Origin: Microcaldota archaeon
Lineage (GTDB): Archaea > Micrarchaeota > Micrarchaeia > Micrarchaeales > Micrarchaeaceae
Direction of reading: 5' to 3'
Assembly (NCBI GenBank): GCA_021827605.1
Contig: JAKAVF010000024.1
Coordinates: 1-56,220, forward strand
DNA: 56,220 nt
The notes below the pieces were generated by a model, which saw only the letters and a list, made by a program, of their open reading frames with translations, did not search any database and had not been told where the DNA came from. A program made the translations under genes and the position numbers. Below, piece by piece: positions 17,602 through 25,508 of the stretch (positions within the stretch are counted from its first letter, which is position 1; the number at the start of each line of letters is the position of its first letter).

Positions 17602-18438
17602 GTGGAAACACGAAAAATAGAAGTGGGCAAAGCTACTGCATCGGATCTTGATGAGATAAGGTGCATCTTCAGCGAGAGCGCGCCAAAGGAAGCGGAACGG
17701 TTCCTTCCGCTCTGGAACAGTGCAAAACAAACATTCTCTGACGCTCTCGCCTATCACGATAAGGGCGATGAAGCCTCGTGCCGCTCACTGCTTGGCCACA
17801 TGGACGGATTCATAAGAGCTAGCATTGGCACGGCTTTCGGCATCGACTTATCGGATGGAAGCGGAACGATCAGCGAGTTGAGAGACTCTATTGCAAGGAT
17901 CAGCGTCAGCGATGGATCAGCGCCAGAAGCGCTTATCGCCGGCAGGCTGCTCAGTGCAGCCATATTGATAGAGAGGTATGCTACAGCAGCCAACAGTCCA
18001 GATGGCGCCAAGCCAATGGCGGTCGTTGCACCGCTCCCGCCTCCGCCACCTCCAGCTCCTCAGCCTCGAAGCGCAGCCTTCATGGCAGAGGAGGAAATCC
18101 ATAGGTATAGCGTACAGTACTTCAACGGCGATGAACGCAGGGAGAAATATGAGGAAGCGCTCTCGACTGCAATGGGCAGGCTTGCCCACGCTCCGATTCC
18201 AGCTGCATTGAAGGGCCTTGCAGGCAGAATAGACGGCATATGGCAGTACGGAGCCGGATCGCTCGAGCAGTTGCGGTCCTTCATAGACACAATGGTAACC
18301 AATCCAAACGTAATGAAGACTCTGGAGTCGAATGCAAGGGAGTTCGCAAGCGCACTTGTTGATGCGAGCAGAGCTCTGAATGCGTTGACAAGCTACATTG
18401 AGAAGCAGAAGAGCGCCAGGCAGACCAACCGTAGATGA
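17602..18438 (+). CDS. Unrecognised soluble protein with proline-rich linker
   Basis: 278 residues from a GTG start supported by a TATA box 22-31 nt upstream. Two helical, Ala-rich regions (about 1-135 and 165-278) are joined by a proline tract (PLPPPPPPAPQP, about 148-160). No signal peptide, membrane segment or catalytic motif was found. Content of Ala, Glu and Arg is high and codon use matches the neighbours. It is divergent from ftsZ and followed on the same strand by deoxyhypusine synthase, which has its own TATA box. The function is unknown; division-related work is suggested only by position. Confidence 0.7.
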   Translation: METRKIEVGKATASDLDEIRCIFSESAPKEAERFLPLWNSAKQTFSDALAYHDKGDEASCRSLLGHMDGFIRASIGTAFGIDLSDGSGTISELRDSIARISVSDGSAPEALIAGRLLSAAILIERYATAANSPDGAKPMAVVAPLPPPPPPAPQPRSAAFMAEEEIHRYSVQYFNGDERREKYEEALSTAMGRLAHAPIPAALKGLAGRIDGIWQYGAGSLEQLRSFIDTMVTNPNVMKTLESNAREFASALVDASRALNALTSYIEKQKSARQTNRR

Positions 18439-18473
18439 ACTGCCAGCTTTCGACCTCTAACGCGATATGCTCT

Positions 18474-18485
18474 GTATTTATATCT
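18474..18485 (+). promoter_or_regulatory. TATA box of deoxyhypusine synthase gene
   Basis: GTATTTATATCT lies 31-42 nt upstream of the GTG at 18516. Confidence 0.5.
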
Positions 18486-18515
18486 CTTGCGTCATGAATT
18501 ACCTGTGGATCAGGT

Positions 18516-19469
18516 GTGAAGATGAGCGATAAGGAAAAGCTGCTGAAGGGCAAGATAAAGGATATAAAGCTCAAGAAGGGCATGAAAGTATCCGAGCTCA
18601 TAGAAGAAATGAGGAAGATGGGCGGATTCTCGGGCCAGCACATGGTTGAGGGAGTGGACGCCCTGCGGAACATGATAAGTGACAAGGAATCGTTCAACTT
18701 CCTCTCTTTCCCCGCAGACCTCGTTTCCACTGGGCTCAGGGGCGTTCTCGCCAGCATGGTGAAGCACTTCGATGCTATAATCACCACCTGCGGGACCTTT
18801 GACCATGACATAGCCAGAGCGGTTGGAGGGGTGTACAACATAGGCACCTTTGAGATTGACGACAACTATATGCACAAGGCCGGGGTGTACAGGCTGGGCA
18901 ATGTCTTCATAGACAAGGACGAATATGGACCTAAGGTAGAAGAGGCATTCACGAAGGTCATGAAGGAGATATATTCAGAAAAGGGTCATCCGACTGAATT
19001 CAGCGCTAGCGATCTCGCACGCGAGTTCGGAAAGCGAATCAAGGACGAGAATTCGATACTGCGGCAGGCATACCTGCACAACGTGCCTGTCTATGCGCCC
19101 GGCATACTGGACGGCTCCTTTGGCACTCAGATGGTCTACTTCGCGCAGACTAACGACTTCAAGCTCAACCTGATAAAGGATGAGGCAGCTCTCAGCAACA
19201 TCGCATTCGACCACAAGGTAACCGGAGCGCTGATGCTCGGCGGCGGGATAAGCAAGCACCACGTCATCTGGTGGAACCAGTTCAAGGACGGCCTCGACTA
19301 CGCTGTCTACATAACCACAGCATCTCAATACGACGGCAGCCTGTCAGGCGCCAGGCTCACAGAGGCGGTCTCGTGGGGCAAGGTCAAAGAGAAGGCGAAA
19401 TATACCACTATAGACGGGGATGCGACGATAATCCTTCCGGTAATAGCTGCAGCACTTGACATCGTCTAA
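18516..19469 (+). CDS. dys: Deoxyhypusine synthase
   Basis: 317 residues, the usual length. Recognised by MVKHFDAIITTCGTFDHDIA, the NAD-binding region, GGGISKHHVIWWNQF and SGARLTEAVSWGKVKEKA with the catalytic Lys at about residue 289. It transfers the aminobutyl group of spermidine to a lysine of aIF5A, the first step of hypusine formation. aIF5A is not in the window. GTG 18516 and ATG 18522 are both possible starts. It stands alone between two TATA boxes. Confidence 0.95.
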   Translation: MKMSDKEKLLKGKIKDIKLKKGMKVSELIEEMRKMGGFSGQHMVEGVDALRNMISDKESFNFLSFPADLVSTGLRGVLASMVKHFDAIITTCGTFDHDIARAVGGVYNIGTFEIDDNYMHKAGVYRLGNVFIDKDEYGPKVEEAFTKVMKEIYSEKGHPTEFSASDLAREFGKRIKDENSILRQAYLHNVPVYAPGILDGSFGTQMVYFAQTNDFKLNLIKDEAALSNIAFDHKVTGALMLGGGISKHHVIWWNQFKDGLDYAVYITTASQYDGSLSGARLTEAVSWGKVKEKAKYTTIDGDATIILPVIAAALDIV

Positions 19470-19480
19470 CGACATGGGCA

Positions 19481-19490
19481 AATATAAATC
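19481..19490 (+). promoter_or_regulatory. TATA box of the polyprenyl synthase gene
   Basis: AATATAAATC lies 30-39 nt upstream of the TTG start at 19520, suggesting a leaderless or nearly leaderless message. Confidence 0.5.
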
Positions 19491-19519
19491 CCTTTCTAGC
19501 AAATAACTTCTGTGGTATT

Positions 19520-20413
19520 TTGCGCCCGCTAGCTATTCGTATCAATAAGGGGGTTCTCGTTCCATCGGGGGTGCGTTCAGCTCTCTCACTTGCGCAAAAG
19601 AGGATAAAGCAGCTCAGCAAGGAAGAGTTCGTCAACGAAGAACTCTATGAGGCATCCACACATCTTCTGAAAAGCCCGGGAAAGATGGTCAGGCCAGGCC
19701 TGGTATTCAGTTCAGCTCTCCTTCTCGGAGAGGACCCGAAGGAATACGTTGATCTTGCCGTTGCGATAGAGCTCCTGCACACCGCATCCCTCATTCATGA
19801 TGACATACTGGACATGGACTCAATCAGGAGGAGCAGGGAAGCGGTCCACATAAAATTCGGGACTGAGAAGGCGATACTGGCAGGTGATGCGCTCATAGCG
19901 AAGGCGATACAGCTGGCAAGCGCCTATGGGCCAATCGCGGTCAGGAGGGCGTCTGAAGCCTCAATGGACATGTGCGCCGGGGAGACGATAGATATAATGG
20001 TGCAGTCGAAGCAGGTCTCGCTTGATCTGAATTCCTATCTCAAGATAGCGCAGCTCAAGACCGCTTCCCTGATGGGAGTCTCTGCAAGCGTTGTCGCAGA
20101 CTGCATCTCATCCGGTGAAAGGCAGGCCCTCTATGAAATCGGCATGAACATGGGATATTCCTTCCAGCTGCGGGATGACATAATGAACCATCTCGGCATA
20201 AACGAGGAATCGAGAAAGAGCACAACTTCAGACTCGTCGCGATCGAGGCCGAACATAGTCTCCGTCTTTGAGGCGCACGGGAAAGACAGCCCGGTCAAGA
20301 CCGCGATAAAGCTGAATAATTTCTATATAGAGAGGGCAATTGGCCTGCTGAACGACCTGAGGAACGGGGGAATGTTCAAGGCTTATCTAGATTTCCTGAA
20401 AATAGACGAGTAG
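19520..20413 (+). CDS. Trans-polyprenyl diphosphate synthase (GGPP-type)
   Basis: 297 residues from TTG 19520. The trans-prenyltransferase fold shows KMVRPGLVF, the first Asp-rich motif HDDILDMD (93-100), GDALIAKA and the second motif FQLRDDIMN near 214-222. It condenses isopentenyl units to geranylgeranyl or farnesylgeranyl chains for archaeal lipids, which fits the tetraether synthase at 500. The second Asp-rich motif is degenerate: DDIMN replaces the usual DDILD/DDxxD, so one metal ligand is lost. Activity is still likely since the first two Asp remain. Start uncertain: GTG at about residue 18 is an alternative. Confidence 0.88.
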   Translation: MRPLAIRINKGVLVPSGVRSALSLAQKRIKQLSKEEFVNEELYEASTHLLKSPGKMVRPGLVFSSALLLGEDPKEYVDLAVAIELLHTASLIHDDILDMDSIRRSREAVHIKFGTEKAILAGDALIAKAIQLASAYGPIAVRRASEASMDMCAGETIDIMVQSKQVSLDLNSYLKIAQLKTASLMGVSASVVADCISSGERQALYEIGMNMGYSFQLRDDIMNHLGINEESRKSTTSDSSRSRPNIVSVFEAHGKDSPVKTAIKLNNFYIERAIGLLNDLRNGGMFKAYLDFLKIDE

Positions 20414-20419
20414 AAGCAA

Positions 20420-21673
20420 TCAGTCGAATTTTATCGAGTCTCCGATCTTCGGAGCATATGCGGCAAAGCCCTCCTCCTTCAGCGCACTTGCAAGCGATAT
20501 CGTGTTATCCTCATCACCATGCACGCAGACCACCGCCTTTGGGTCGCTCCTCTTAACGTATTCGAAGAGGTCGCTCATCCCTGCGTGGGCGGAGAAGTCG
20601 TTGAAGCTGACCGGCTGCGGAATCCTGTGCTTCACCCCCTGGATTATTATTGTCCCGTCCTGCATCAGCGTCTTTCCGTTTGTGCCTTCCTGCTGATAGC
20701 CGGTAAGGAATATCTCCGAATTCGGACCAAGCTTTGTTATGTAATCGAGAACTGGACCGCCATGCAGCATTCCCCCGGTTGTGAGGATGACCGATGGGCC
20801 ATTGAGCGCCTCCTTTCGCTCGTCCCTTTCCGTAATCCAATTGACGTTCATCGCAGCCTTTGAAAGAAGGTCGTAGTTCGCTATGTAATTTGGGCTGTTC
20901 AGCACTATCTGCGTTGCGTCCTTTGACATTCCATCGAAGAAGGTGTACTGTGCTAGGTCGTGCTGGTAGAGGAGCGCAAGAAGTTCCTGGCTCCTGCCGA
21001 CCGCAAATGCCGGGACGAGCGCTGTCCCGCCGTTGTCGACCACTCTCTTCACACCATCTATGAAGTCCTTCACTACCTTCTTCCTGTCCTGGTGCTCCCT
21101 CGTCGCGTATGTCGACTCGATGATCAGCACGTCGCTCTTCACAACCTCAGCACCCTTGTGCAGAAGCTGGGGCGACAGCTTGAAGTCTCCGGTATAGACT
21201 ACGCGCCTGTAATCCTTTGCCTGCATCCTTTCCACAAGCGAGATCGAGCTGCCGCAGATGTGCCCAGCATCGAAGAATTCAATATCGAAGTTCCCAAAGT
21301 GCGTGACGTGGTGGTAATCCATGCTTATGTACCTGTTGATGAACTCCTTCAGCTGCCTATTCGAGAACTGCGGCTTTGTATGCTCTTTCTTCGCTATACC
21401 GAGCGAGTCGTCAAGAAGGAGGTTGGACAGCCTCAGCGTAGGCTGGGTCCCGAAGCTTGGTATGAGGTTCTCGTTGTAGAGGCCTGGGGAAAACCCACTA
21501 TGATCGAGGTGCGCATGGCTGACTATCAGCGCATCGGCCTTCGGTGAGCCGACGGGGAATTCCATCCTGTGGTCGAGCTTTACGCCAAAGTCAAAAAGCA
21601 GGCTCCTGTCATCCTTCATGAGGATTGCAGATCTACCAACCTCCTGTGCGCCTCCATAGAACTTCAATTGCAT
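20420..21673 (-). CDS. Beta-CASP metallo-beta-lactamase RNase (aCPSF2-like)
   Basis: About 417 residues. MBL motifs: HAHLDH at about 53-58, DAGHICGSS and YTGDF; beta-CASP motifs: IESTYATREH, PAFAVGRSQELL and FNDFSAHAGMSDL, ending VCVHGDE. It lacks N-terminal KH domains, so it resembles aCPSF2/RNase J-like enzymes rather than aCPSF1. Likely a zinc endo- or 5'-3' exoribonuclease acting in mRNA processing and decay. GTG at 21682 is an alternative start three codons upstream. It is convergent with the prenyltransferase gene (6 bp gap). Confidence 0.92.
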   Translation of the reverse strand: MQLKFYGGAQEVGRSAILMKDDRSLLFDFGVKLDHRMEFPVGSPKADALIVSHAHLDHSGFSPGLYNENLIPSFGTQPTLRLSNLLLDDSLGIAKKEHTKPQFSNRQLKEFINRYISMDYHHVTHFGNFDIEFFDAGHICGSSISLVERMQAKDYRRVVYTGDFKLSPQLLHKGAEVVKSDVLIIESTYATREHQDRKKVVKDFIDGVKRVVDNGGTALVPAFAVGRSQELLALLYQHDLAQYTFFDGMSKDATQIVLNSPNYIANYDLLSKAAMNVNWITERDERKEALNGPSVILTTGGMLHGGPVLDYITKLGPNSEIFLTGYQQEGTNGKTLMQDGTIIIQGVKHRIPQPVSFNDFSAHAGMSDLFEYVKRSDPKAVVCVHGDEDNTISLASALKEEGFAAYAPKIGDSIKFD

Positions 21674-21710
21674 CGAAAACACTATGACTACTATGAAGAG
21701 CCCAGAGCTT

Positions 21711-22400
21711 TTAGCTCTTTTGAGTCGGATGCTGCGGGGAGCCGGTTTTGGCCCCTGTTATGTAGAGGAACAGCGCAATCCTTCCTGTGTCAAGCTTGTT
21801 CTCCTTCACTACCCTCCTTATCTTCACATCAAAGCCGCCAAAGAGGCGCTTCACGCTTTTTTCATCGAAATAGAAGTGCGGAACGCCTTTTTCTACTCCT
21901 TCCAATGGAATGTAATTCCTATGCCCAATCCTCCTGAACCTGTTCGCCTCCGATTTCTTGTATTTTGAGTTATAGGTTGGTGCAGTTATCAGCAGCAGCC
22001 CGCCAATTTTCGTAACGCGCTCAATCTCCTTTGCAATCCTCTTAAGATTCTTGTATGTCGAATGATGGATTGCTGATATTGAGATTGTTGCATCAAAGAA
22101 TCCATCCTTGTAAGGGAACTTTTTGCTGCTGTCGTGGAGAGCCAGGTGCATCGTCATTCCCTTTTCTTTCAGCCTGTTCCTAAGCGCCTTGACCGCAATT
22201 TCGGAATTATCAAACCCATATGCATCCAGTCCATTTTCAATGAAGTATACCGAATTTCTTCCGAAACCACAACCTATGTCAAGCACCCTCTTCATTCCCT
22301 TTCTCTTCATTTCCCTGACCAGTGCCGGTACTGCCTCGTTCGGTTTGCCGAAGAAGTATTTTCTCTCCTTTTCGCCTGAAAGCGACCAATAGTCCCTCAC
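21711..22400 (-). CDS. Class I SAM-dependent methyltransferase
   Basis: 229 residues. Motif I VLDIGCGFGRNS (about 39-50), an acidic motif II (YGFDNS), motif post-I HDSSKKFPY and FDATISISAIHH show a Rossmann-fold methyltransferase of the type 11/25 group. The C-terminal part (from about 140) includes RIGHRNYIPLEGVEKGVPHF, possibly substrate binding. The substrate cannot be told. It lies 37 bp upstream of the RNase gene on the same strand, so co-transcription is likely. Confidence 0.85.
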   Translation of the reverse strand: MRDYWSLSGEKERKYFFGKPNEAVPALVREMKRKGMKRVLDIGCGFGRNSVYFIENGLDAYGFDNSEIAVKALRNRLKEKGMTMHLALHDSSKKFPYKDGFFDATISISAIHHSTYKNLKRIAKEIERVTKIGGLLLITAPTYNSKYKKSEANRFRRIGHRNYIPLEGVEKGVPHFYFDEKSVKRLFGGFDVKIRRVVKENKLDTGRIALFLYITGAKTGSPQHPTQKS

Positions 22401-22430
22401 GGATCCACCTAATCGGATTGCCTATAGAAT

Positions 22431-22440
22431 GTATATAAAT
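22431..22440 (+). promoter_or_regulatory. TATA box that fixes the start of the 22468 gene
   Basis: GTATATAAAT lies 28-37 nt before ATG 22468. The alternative ATG at 22429 lies just upstream of the TATA box, so it cannot be used. Confidence 0.65.
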
Positions 22441-22467
22441 CTTAGCTTTCAATATGTTTCGAATGCT

Positions 22468-23226
22468 ATGCCTGATGAAATCAATTTTTTCGATTTAGCT
22501 TCACTGCTCAAAATAAAGCCTGACACCACCATGGAGCGGTTCGGCGGGATGCTCAACTCCTCTTACTTTGACGGTGCGAACATTGCTGCTACTCTCTCGC
22601 AGAAGAAGCTCATATCCTTCAATACGGCGCTCCCAGGCCAGAGTATAATAACCATAACAGACACCGGCAAGCAGCTCATCGATGAGGCTAACACTAAGGC
22701 GAACATGGACTTCGACCATCTTGACCTTGCCGTAATAACACAGGTCTCCAACGGGAAGACCACGCCAAACGATATAGGTGCTGGCATTAATGTCAGACCA
22801 CGGGACTTAGCAATGCACTTATTCAAACTTGCGCAGCAGGACTTCGTTACCTATGAGTTCAGGAGCGGCGCAGTCTCTGTCATGTTAACTGAGAAGGGTT
22901 TCAAACAGGTCAAGGCAGGCATGCCTGTCAAGCCGAAGCCGCAGGTACAGCCGACGATGGCTGCACCGGGCGCAAGCGGAGCAGGCGCGCCGATGGCGGG
23001 AGCAGTTCCGATCCAGGAGGAGTTGCTGGCACAGGACCAAGCTGCAATGGAGGGTGTGCCTGGAGGAGAACAGCCAGAACCCACTGTAGCACAAATGTCT
23101 CCAGAAGAGGTAGAACAGAAGATTAAGAAGTCGAAAGGCGCAAAGACCCGCAATATGGCTATCGCTGTGGTAATAATAGTAGTAATAGTCGTACTCGGCT
23201 TGGCTTTCTGGGCTGGTTATCTATAA
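22468..23226 (+). CDS. Membrane-anchored winged-helix-like protein
   Basis: About 252 residues. Residues about 1-140 look like two winged-helix units: LDLAVITQVSNGK... followed by RPRDLAMHLFKLAQQDFVTY and SVMLTEKGFKQV is a typical helix-turn-helix and wing pattern. A long Pro/Gly/Ala/Gln linker (about 145-200) leads to a basic patch and a single C-terminal hydrophobic helix (MAIAVVIIVVIVVLGLAFWA). The protein would be tail-anchored with the DNA-binding-like part in the cytoplasm. I do not recognise a named family; a role as a membrane-tethered regulator is inference. Confidence 0.7.
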   Translation: MPDEINFFDLASLLKIKPDTTMERFGGMLNSSYFDGANIAATLSQKKLISFNTALPGQSIITITDTGKQLIDEANTKANMDFDHLDLAVITQVSNGKTTPNDIGAGINVRPRDLAMHLFKLAQQDFVTYEFRSGAVSVMLTEKGFKQVKAGMPVKPKPQVQPTMAAPGASGAGAPMAGAVPIQEELLAQDQAAMEGVPGGEQPEPTVAQMSPEEVEQKIKKSKGAKTRNMAIAVVIIVVIVVLGLAFWAGYL

Positions 23227-23260
23227 ACTGCCTAAAGTAAGACTGCAACAGGATTAGTTC

Positions 23261-23541
23261 TCATTTTGCGATTTTGTCTATTGTACCTCCAGTATAGTCC
23301 GCCCAGTAAGAGATTGTATTATCGACGGCCATGCCATATGGGGAATATTCAGGTCAAGGCAAACAGGGCGACACTGCCTCCTGCTATCGGCACGGAAGAG
23401 ATACCGCCCGTATAGCCATTGTATTCTGTCCAATATACATTCGCGTTGTCAACAGCAAGGGAAAATGGGTCTATCTGTCCGCTGACCAGCACTGTCACGC
23501 TGCCTCCGCCAACAGGCATAATATCAATTGTAACCCGACTG
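23261..23541 (-). pseudogene. Frameshifted remnant of a YWTD/NHL-like beta-propeller
   Basis: Two propeller-like repeats in two different frames follow the LamG gene. Frame one (up to 23541) has GGSVTVLVSG, then DPFSLAVDNANVYWTEYN and GGISSVPIAGGS; frame two, ending with TGA at 23261-23263, has YSPYGMAVDNTISYWADY and GGTIDKIAK. Both repeat the plan P-x-x-[LM]-A-V-D-N-x-x-x-Y-W. A shift separates the LamG frame from the first repeat, and another separates the two repeats. No start codon of its own is evident. It probably is the decayed end of a former, larger surface protein. Confidence 0.6.
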
Positions 23542-24372
23542 CCAGCTCTGCGTAAATGTAGACGAGGATGCTGTTGCATTCTCGCCATTTCCGCTGTAAT
23601 CCGTCGTGTCTCCGTTGAATTGGTACCATGCGCTAAGGCTATTTATTGAGATTGGAATGCCACCTATTCCCTGTTCAAATAATGCTCTGACCTGGCTTGG
23701 CGAAAGCACAGTGTTGTAAATCTGCATATTCGCAATATATCCATTAAACTGCCCTGCCCCGCAAGTCACAGAACTGCCTATTAGATAGTCACTCCCTACA
23801 GACAGCCCGCTCACGGTAGTGTTGCTCATTGATTTTACTCCGTTGATGTAAAGTGTAACATTCTCGTTAGGAGGTGTGGTCGGTGCCAGCGTTACAACTA
23901 CGTGCGCCCATGTGTTGTTCTGTATGCTTCCGGCATGGAAGCTGCTTCCGTTTGTGAACCCACCGCCGGTGCACGCGTAGAACCAGAGCTCTCCTCCATT
24001 CTCCGCAAGCGTCCATGTGGAGCTTATTACCGGGTGATTCCCAGCTGTTTCATTTATCTTCACCCATGCAGATACCGTAGTCGCTATTGTATTGCTGGAA
24101 AATGCCAATGGGGTGTCAATAGCGGATGTCGGACTCAAGAGGCTGGCTACGTACTTAGGCTCTGCATCATTGCATACTCCCTGCAGGAAGATTGGCAGCG
24201 TTCCAGGACCATTCGGTCTGAATGCAACGCACGCGCCGCCTATTCCTGAAGGTGGAACATTTCCGTATCCGCTAAAAAAGAAAAGTATTACAGCAACTAT
24301 AGAGATTAGTATGAGCGCCCATACGTAAGTGGTGAGGTACTCTATCGCGCTTTGTGCTCTACCATTCATCAT
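23524..24372 (-). CDS. Class III-signal pilin fused to a LamG-like lectin domain (P9)
   Basis: 282 residues. The N-terminus AQSAIEYLTTYVWAL plus the hydrophobic helix ILISIVAVILFFF is a class III pilin signal, divergent from the other paralogues. It is followed not by the four-Cys head but by a LamG/concanavalin-A-like domain at about 75-282: TTVSAWVKINE, NTWAHVVVTLAP, NVTLYINGV, GYIANMQIYNTVLS and a second strand pair beginning AWYQFNGDTTDYSGNG. Such domains often bind sugars, so a glycan-binding pilus tip or surface lectin is a reasonable inference. The stop at 23524 is followed by the frameshifted propeller remnant. It is divergent from the metabolic operon over a shared AT box. Confidence 0.75.
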   Translation of the reverse strand: MMNGRAQSAIEYLTTYVWALILISIVAVILFFFSGYGNVPPSGIGGACVAFRPNGPGTLPIFLQGVCNDAEPKYVASLLSPTSAIDTPLAFSSNTIATTVSAWVKINETAGNHPVISSTWTLAENGGELWFYACTGGGFTNGSSFHAGSIQNNTWAHVVVTLAPTTPPNENVTLYINGVKSMSNTTVSGLSVGSDYLIGSSVTCGAGQFNGYIANMQIYNTVLSPSQVRALFEQGIGGIPISINSLSAWYQFNGDTTDYSGNGENATASSSTFTQSWQSGYN

Positions 24373-24388
24373 AAGGCTTGCGATAAAA

Positions 24389-24402
24389 AGGAATAAATAA
24401 GG
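24389..24402. promoter_or_regulatory. AT-rich box placed to serve both divergent genes
   Basis: AGGAATAAATAAGG lies 17-30 nt before the LamG pilin ATG (24372, minus) and 29-42 nt before the GTG at 24431 (plus). Read either way it resembles a TATA element, and both messages would be nearly leaderless. Confidence 0.4.
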
Positions 24403-24430
24403 TTGCTGTTTATCTGTTCTAGTGGTGTGA

Positions 24431-25048
24431 GTGGCGGTTCTATTTGACTACGACAAGGCGCAGCGCCTTCTGAACAGGTATAAGATAAGGTCGATAGAGA
24501 GCAGGTACGTTTCCTCTCCTGAAGCAGCAATAAAATTTGCGGATAATGACCCAATAGTCCTGAAGGCACTAACAAATAAGGCGCTCCACAAGACAAAGAG
24601 CGGGCTTGTCGTCCTTAATCTGTCCACGGACAAGGAGATAAGAAACGCGTTCAATGCACTCTCAAAGAAAGCGGCGAGATTCAAACCCTACAAGATACTC
24701 GCACAGAGGATGGTGAAAGACGGCATAGAGATAATATTGGGAGGAAATACTGATCCGCAGTTCGGGAAGATGGTGCTGCTGGGCCTTGGAGGAATCTACG
24801 TTGAGACATTCAAGGATTTCGCATTGAGGACATGCCCAATAACAAGGTACGATGCAAGATCGATGCTGGAGCAGCTGAAGTCGAGGAAGATAATCGCGCC
24901 GGATGAAAAGTCATCAAAGATGCTGGAAGAGCTTCTATTGAAAGTTTCGAGGATGTTCGCCGCCAGCGAAATGAAGGAGCTTGACCTAAACCCAATAATA
25001 CTGCACGATGGCACATATGACGCCGTAGACTTGAGAATGCTGGAGTGA
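24431..25048 (+). CDS. acdB: ADP-forming acyl-CoA synthetase, beta (ATP-grasp) subunit
   Basis: 205 residues, GTG start. It fits the ATP-grasp beta subunit of ADP-forming acetyl-/acyl-CoA synthetases: VLKALTNKALHKTKSG, MVKDGIEIILGGNTDPQFG, GLGGIYVE and the C-terminal ELDLNPIILHDG. With the alpha subunit at 26302 it converts acyl-CoA, ADP and phosphate to free acid, CoA and ATP. In this operon the two subunit genes are separated by two others. Substrate unknown. First gene of a six-gene plus-strand operon with gaps of 0-4 bp or small overlaps. Confidence 0.88.
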   Translation: MAVLFDYDKAQRLLNRYKIRSIESRYVSSPEAAIKFADNDPIVLKALTNKALHKTKSGLVVLNLSTDKEIRNAFNALSKKAARFKPYKILAQRMVKDGIEIILGGNTDPQFGKMVLLGLGGIYVETFKDFALRTCPITRYDARSMLEQLKSRKIIAPDEKSSKMLEELLLKVSRMFAASEMKELDLNPIILHDGTYDAVDLRMLE

Positions 25049-25052
25049 AAAA

Positions 25053-25508
25053 ATGGCAAAGCTAAAGGAACTAGTGAGAAAGTGCATGGAATCAACATAC
25101 TATTGCACTATTGCAACCTCTGAAAATGGCTCAGCATGGGCTAGCCCAGTAGCATTTGCATATGACAAGGACTTCAACCTTTACTTTGTTTCGAGCACGT
25201 CTTCGCGCCATATGAAAAACATAGCGCGCAACAGCAGGATTGCAGTCGCGATTTATACTACTGTGCAAAAAGTGGCAGGCCCAAAAATAGGAGTCCAGCT
25301 TGAAGGGAGGGTCGAAATCGTGAAAGGGACGCTTAACATCCTTAAGGCGTACAAGACCTACTTCGGTAGGCTAGTCAAGTGGGATGGCGCGACGCTGAAA
25401 TACTTCAGGAGCAGGAATCCAGAATGGAAGTTTTTCAAGGTCAACACGGCAAGGCTCTTCTACTTCAACAATGGGCTGTTTGGGGAAGAGAGGCAGAGAG
25501 TGAAATGA
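25053..25508 (+). CDS. Pyridoxamine 5'-phosphate oxidase-family flavoprotein
   Basis: 151 residues. The split-barrel flavin fold is suggested by YYCTIATSENGSAWASPVAF, LYFVSSTSSRHMKNIARNSR and IAVAIYTT, then VQLEGRVEIV. Members bind FMN or F420 and reduce or oxidise various substrates; the specific one here cannot be told. It starts 4 bp after acdB and ends at the base before the SDR gene, so it is part of the same operon. Confidence 0.75.
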   Translation: MAKLKELVRKCMESTYYCTIATSENGSAWASPVAFAYDKDFNLYFVSSTSSRHMKNIARNSRIAVAIYTTVQKVAGPKIGVQLEGRVEIVKGTLNILKAYKTYFGRLVKWDGATLKYFRSRNPEWKFFKVNTARLFYFNNGLFGEERQRVK

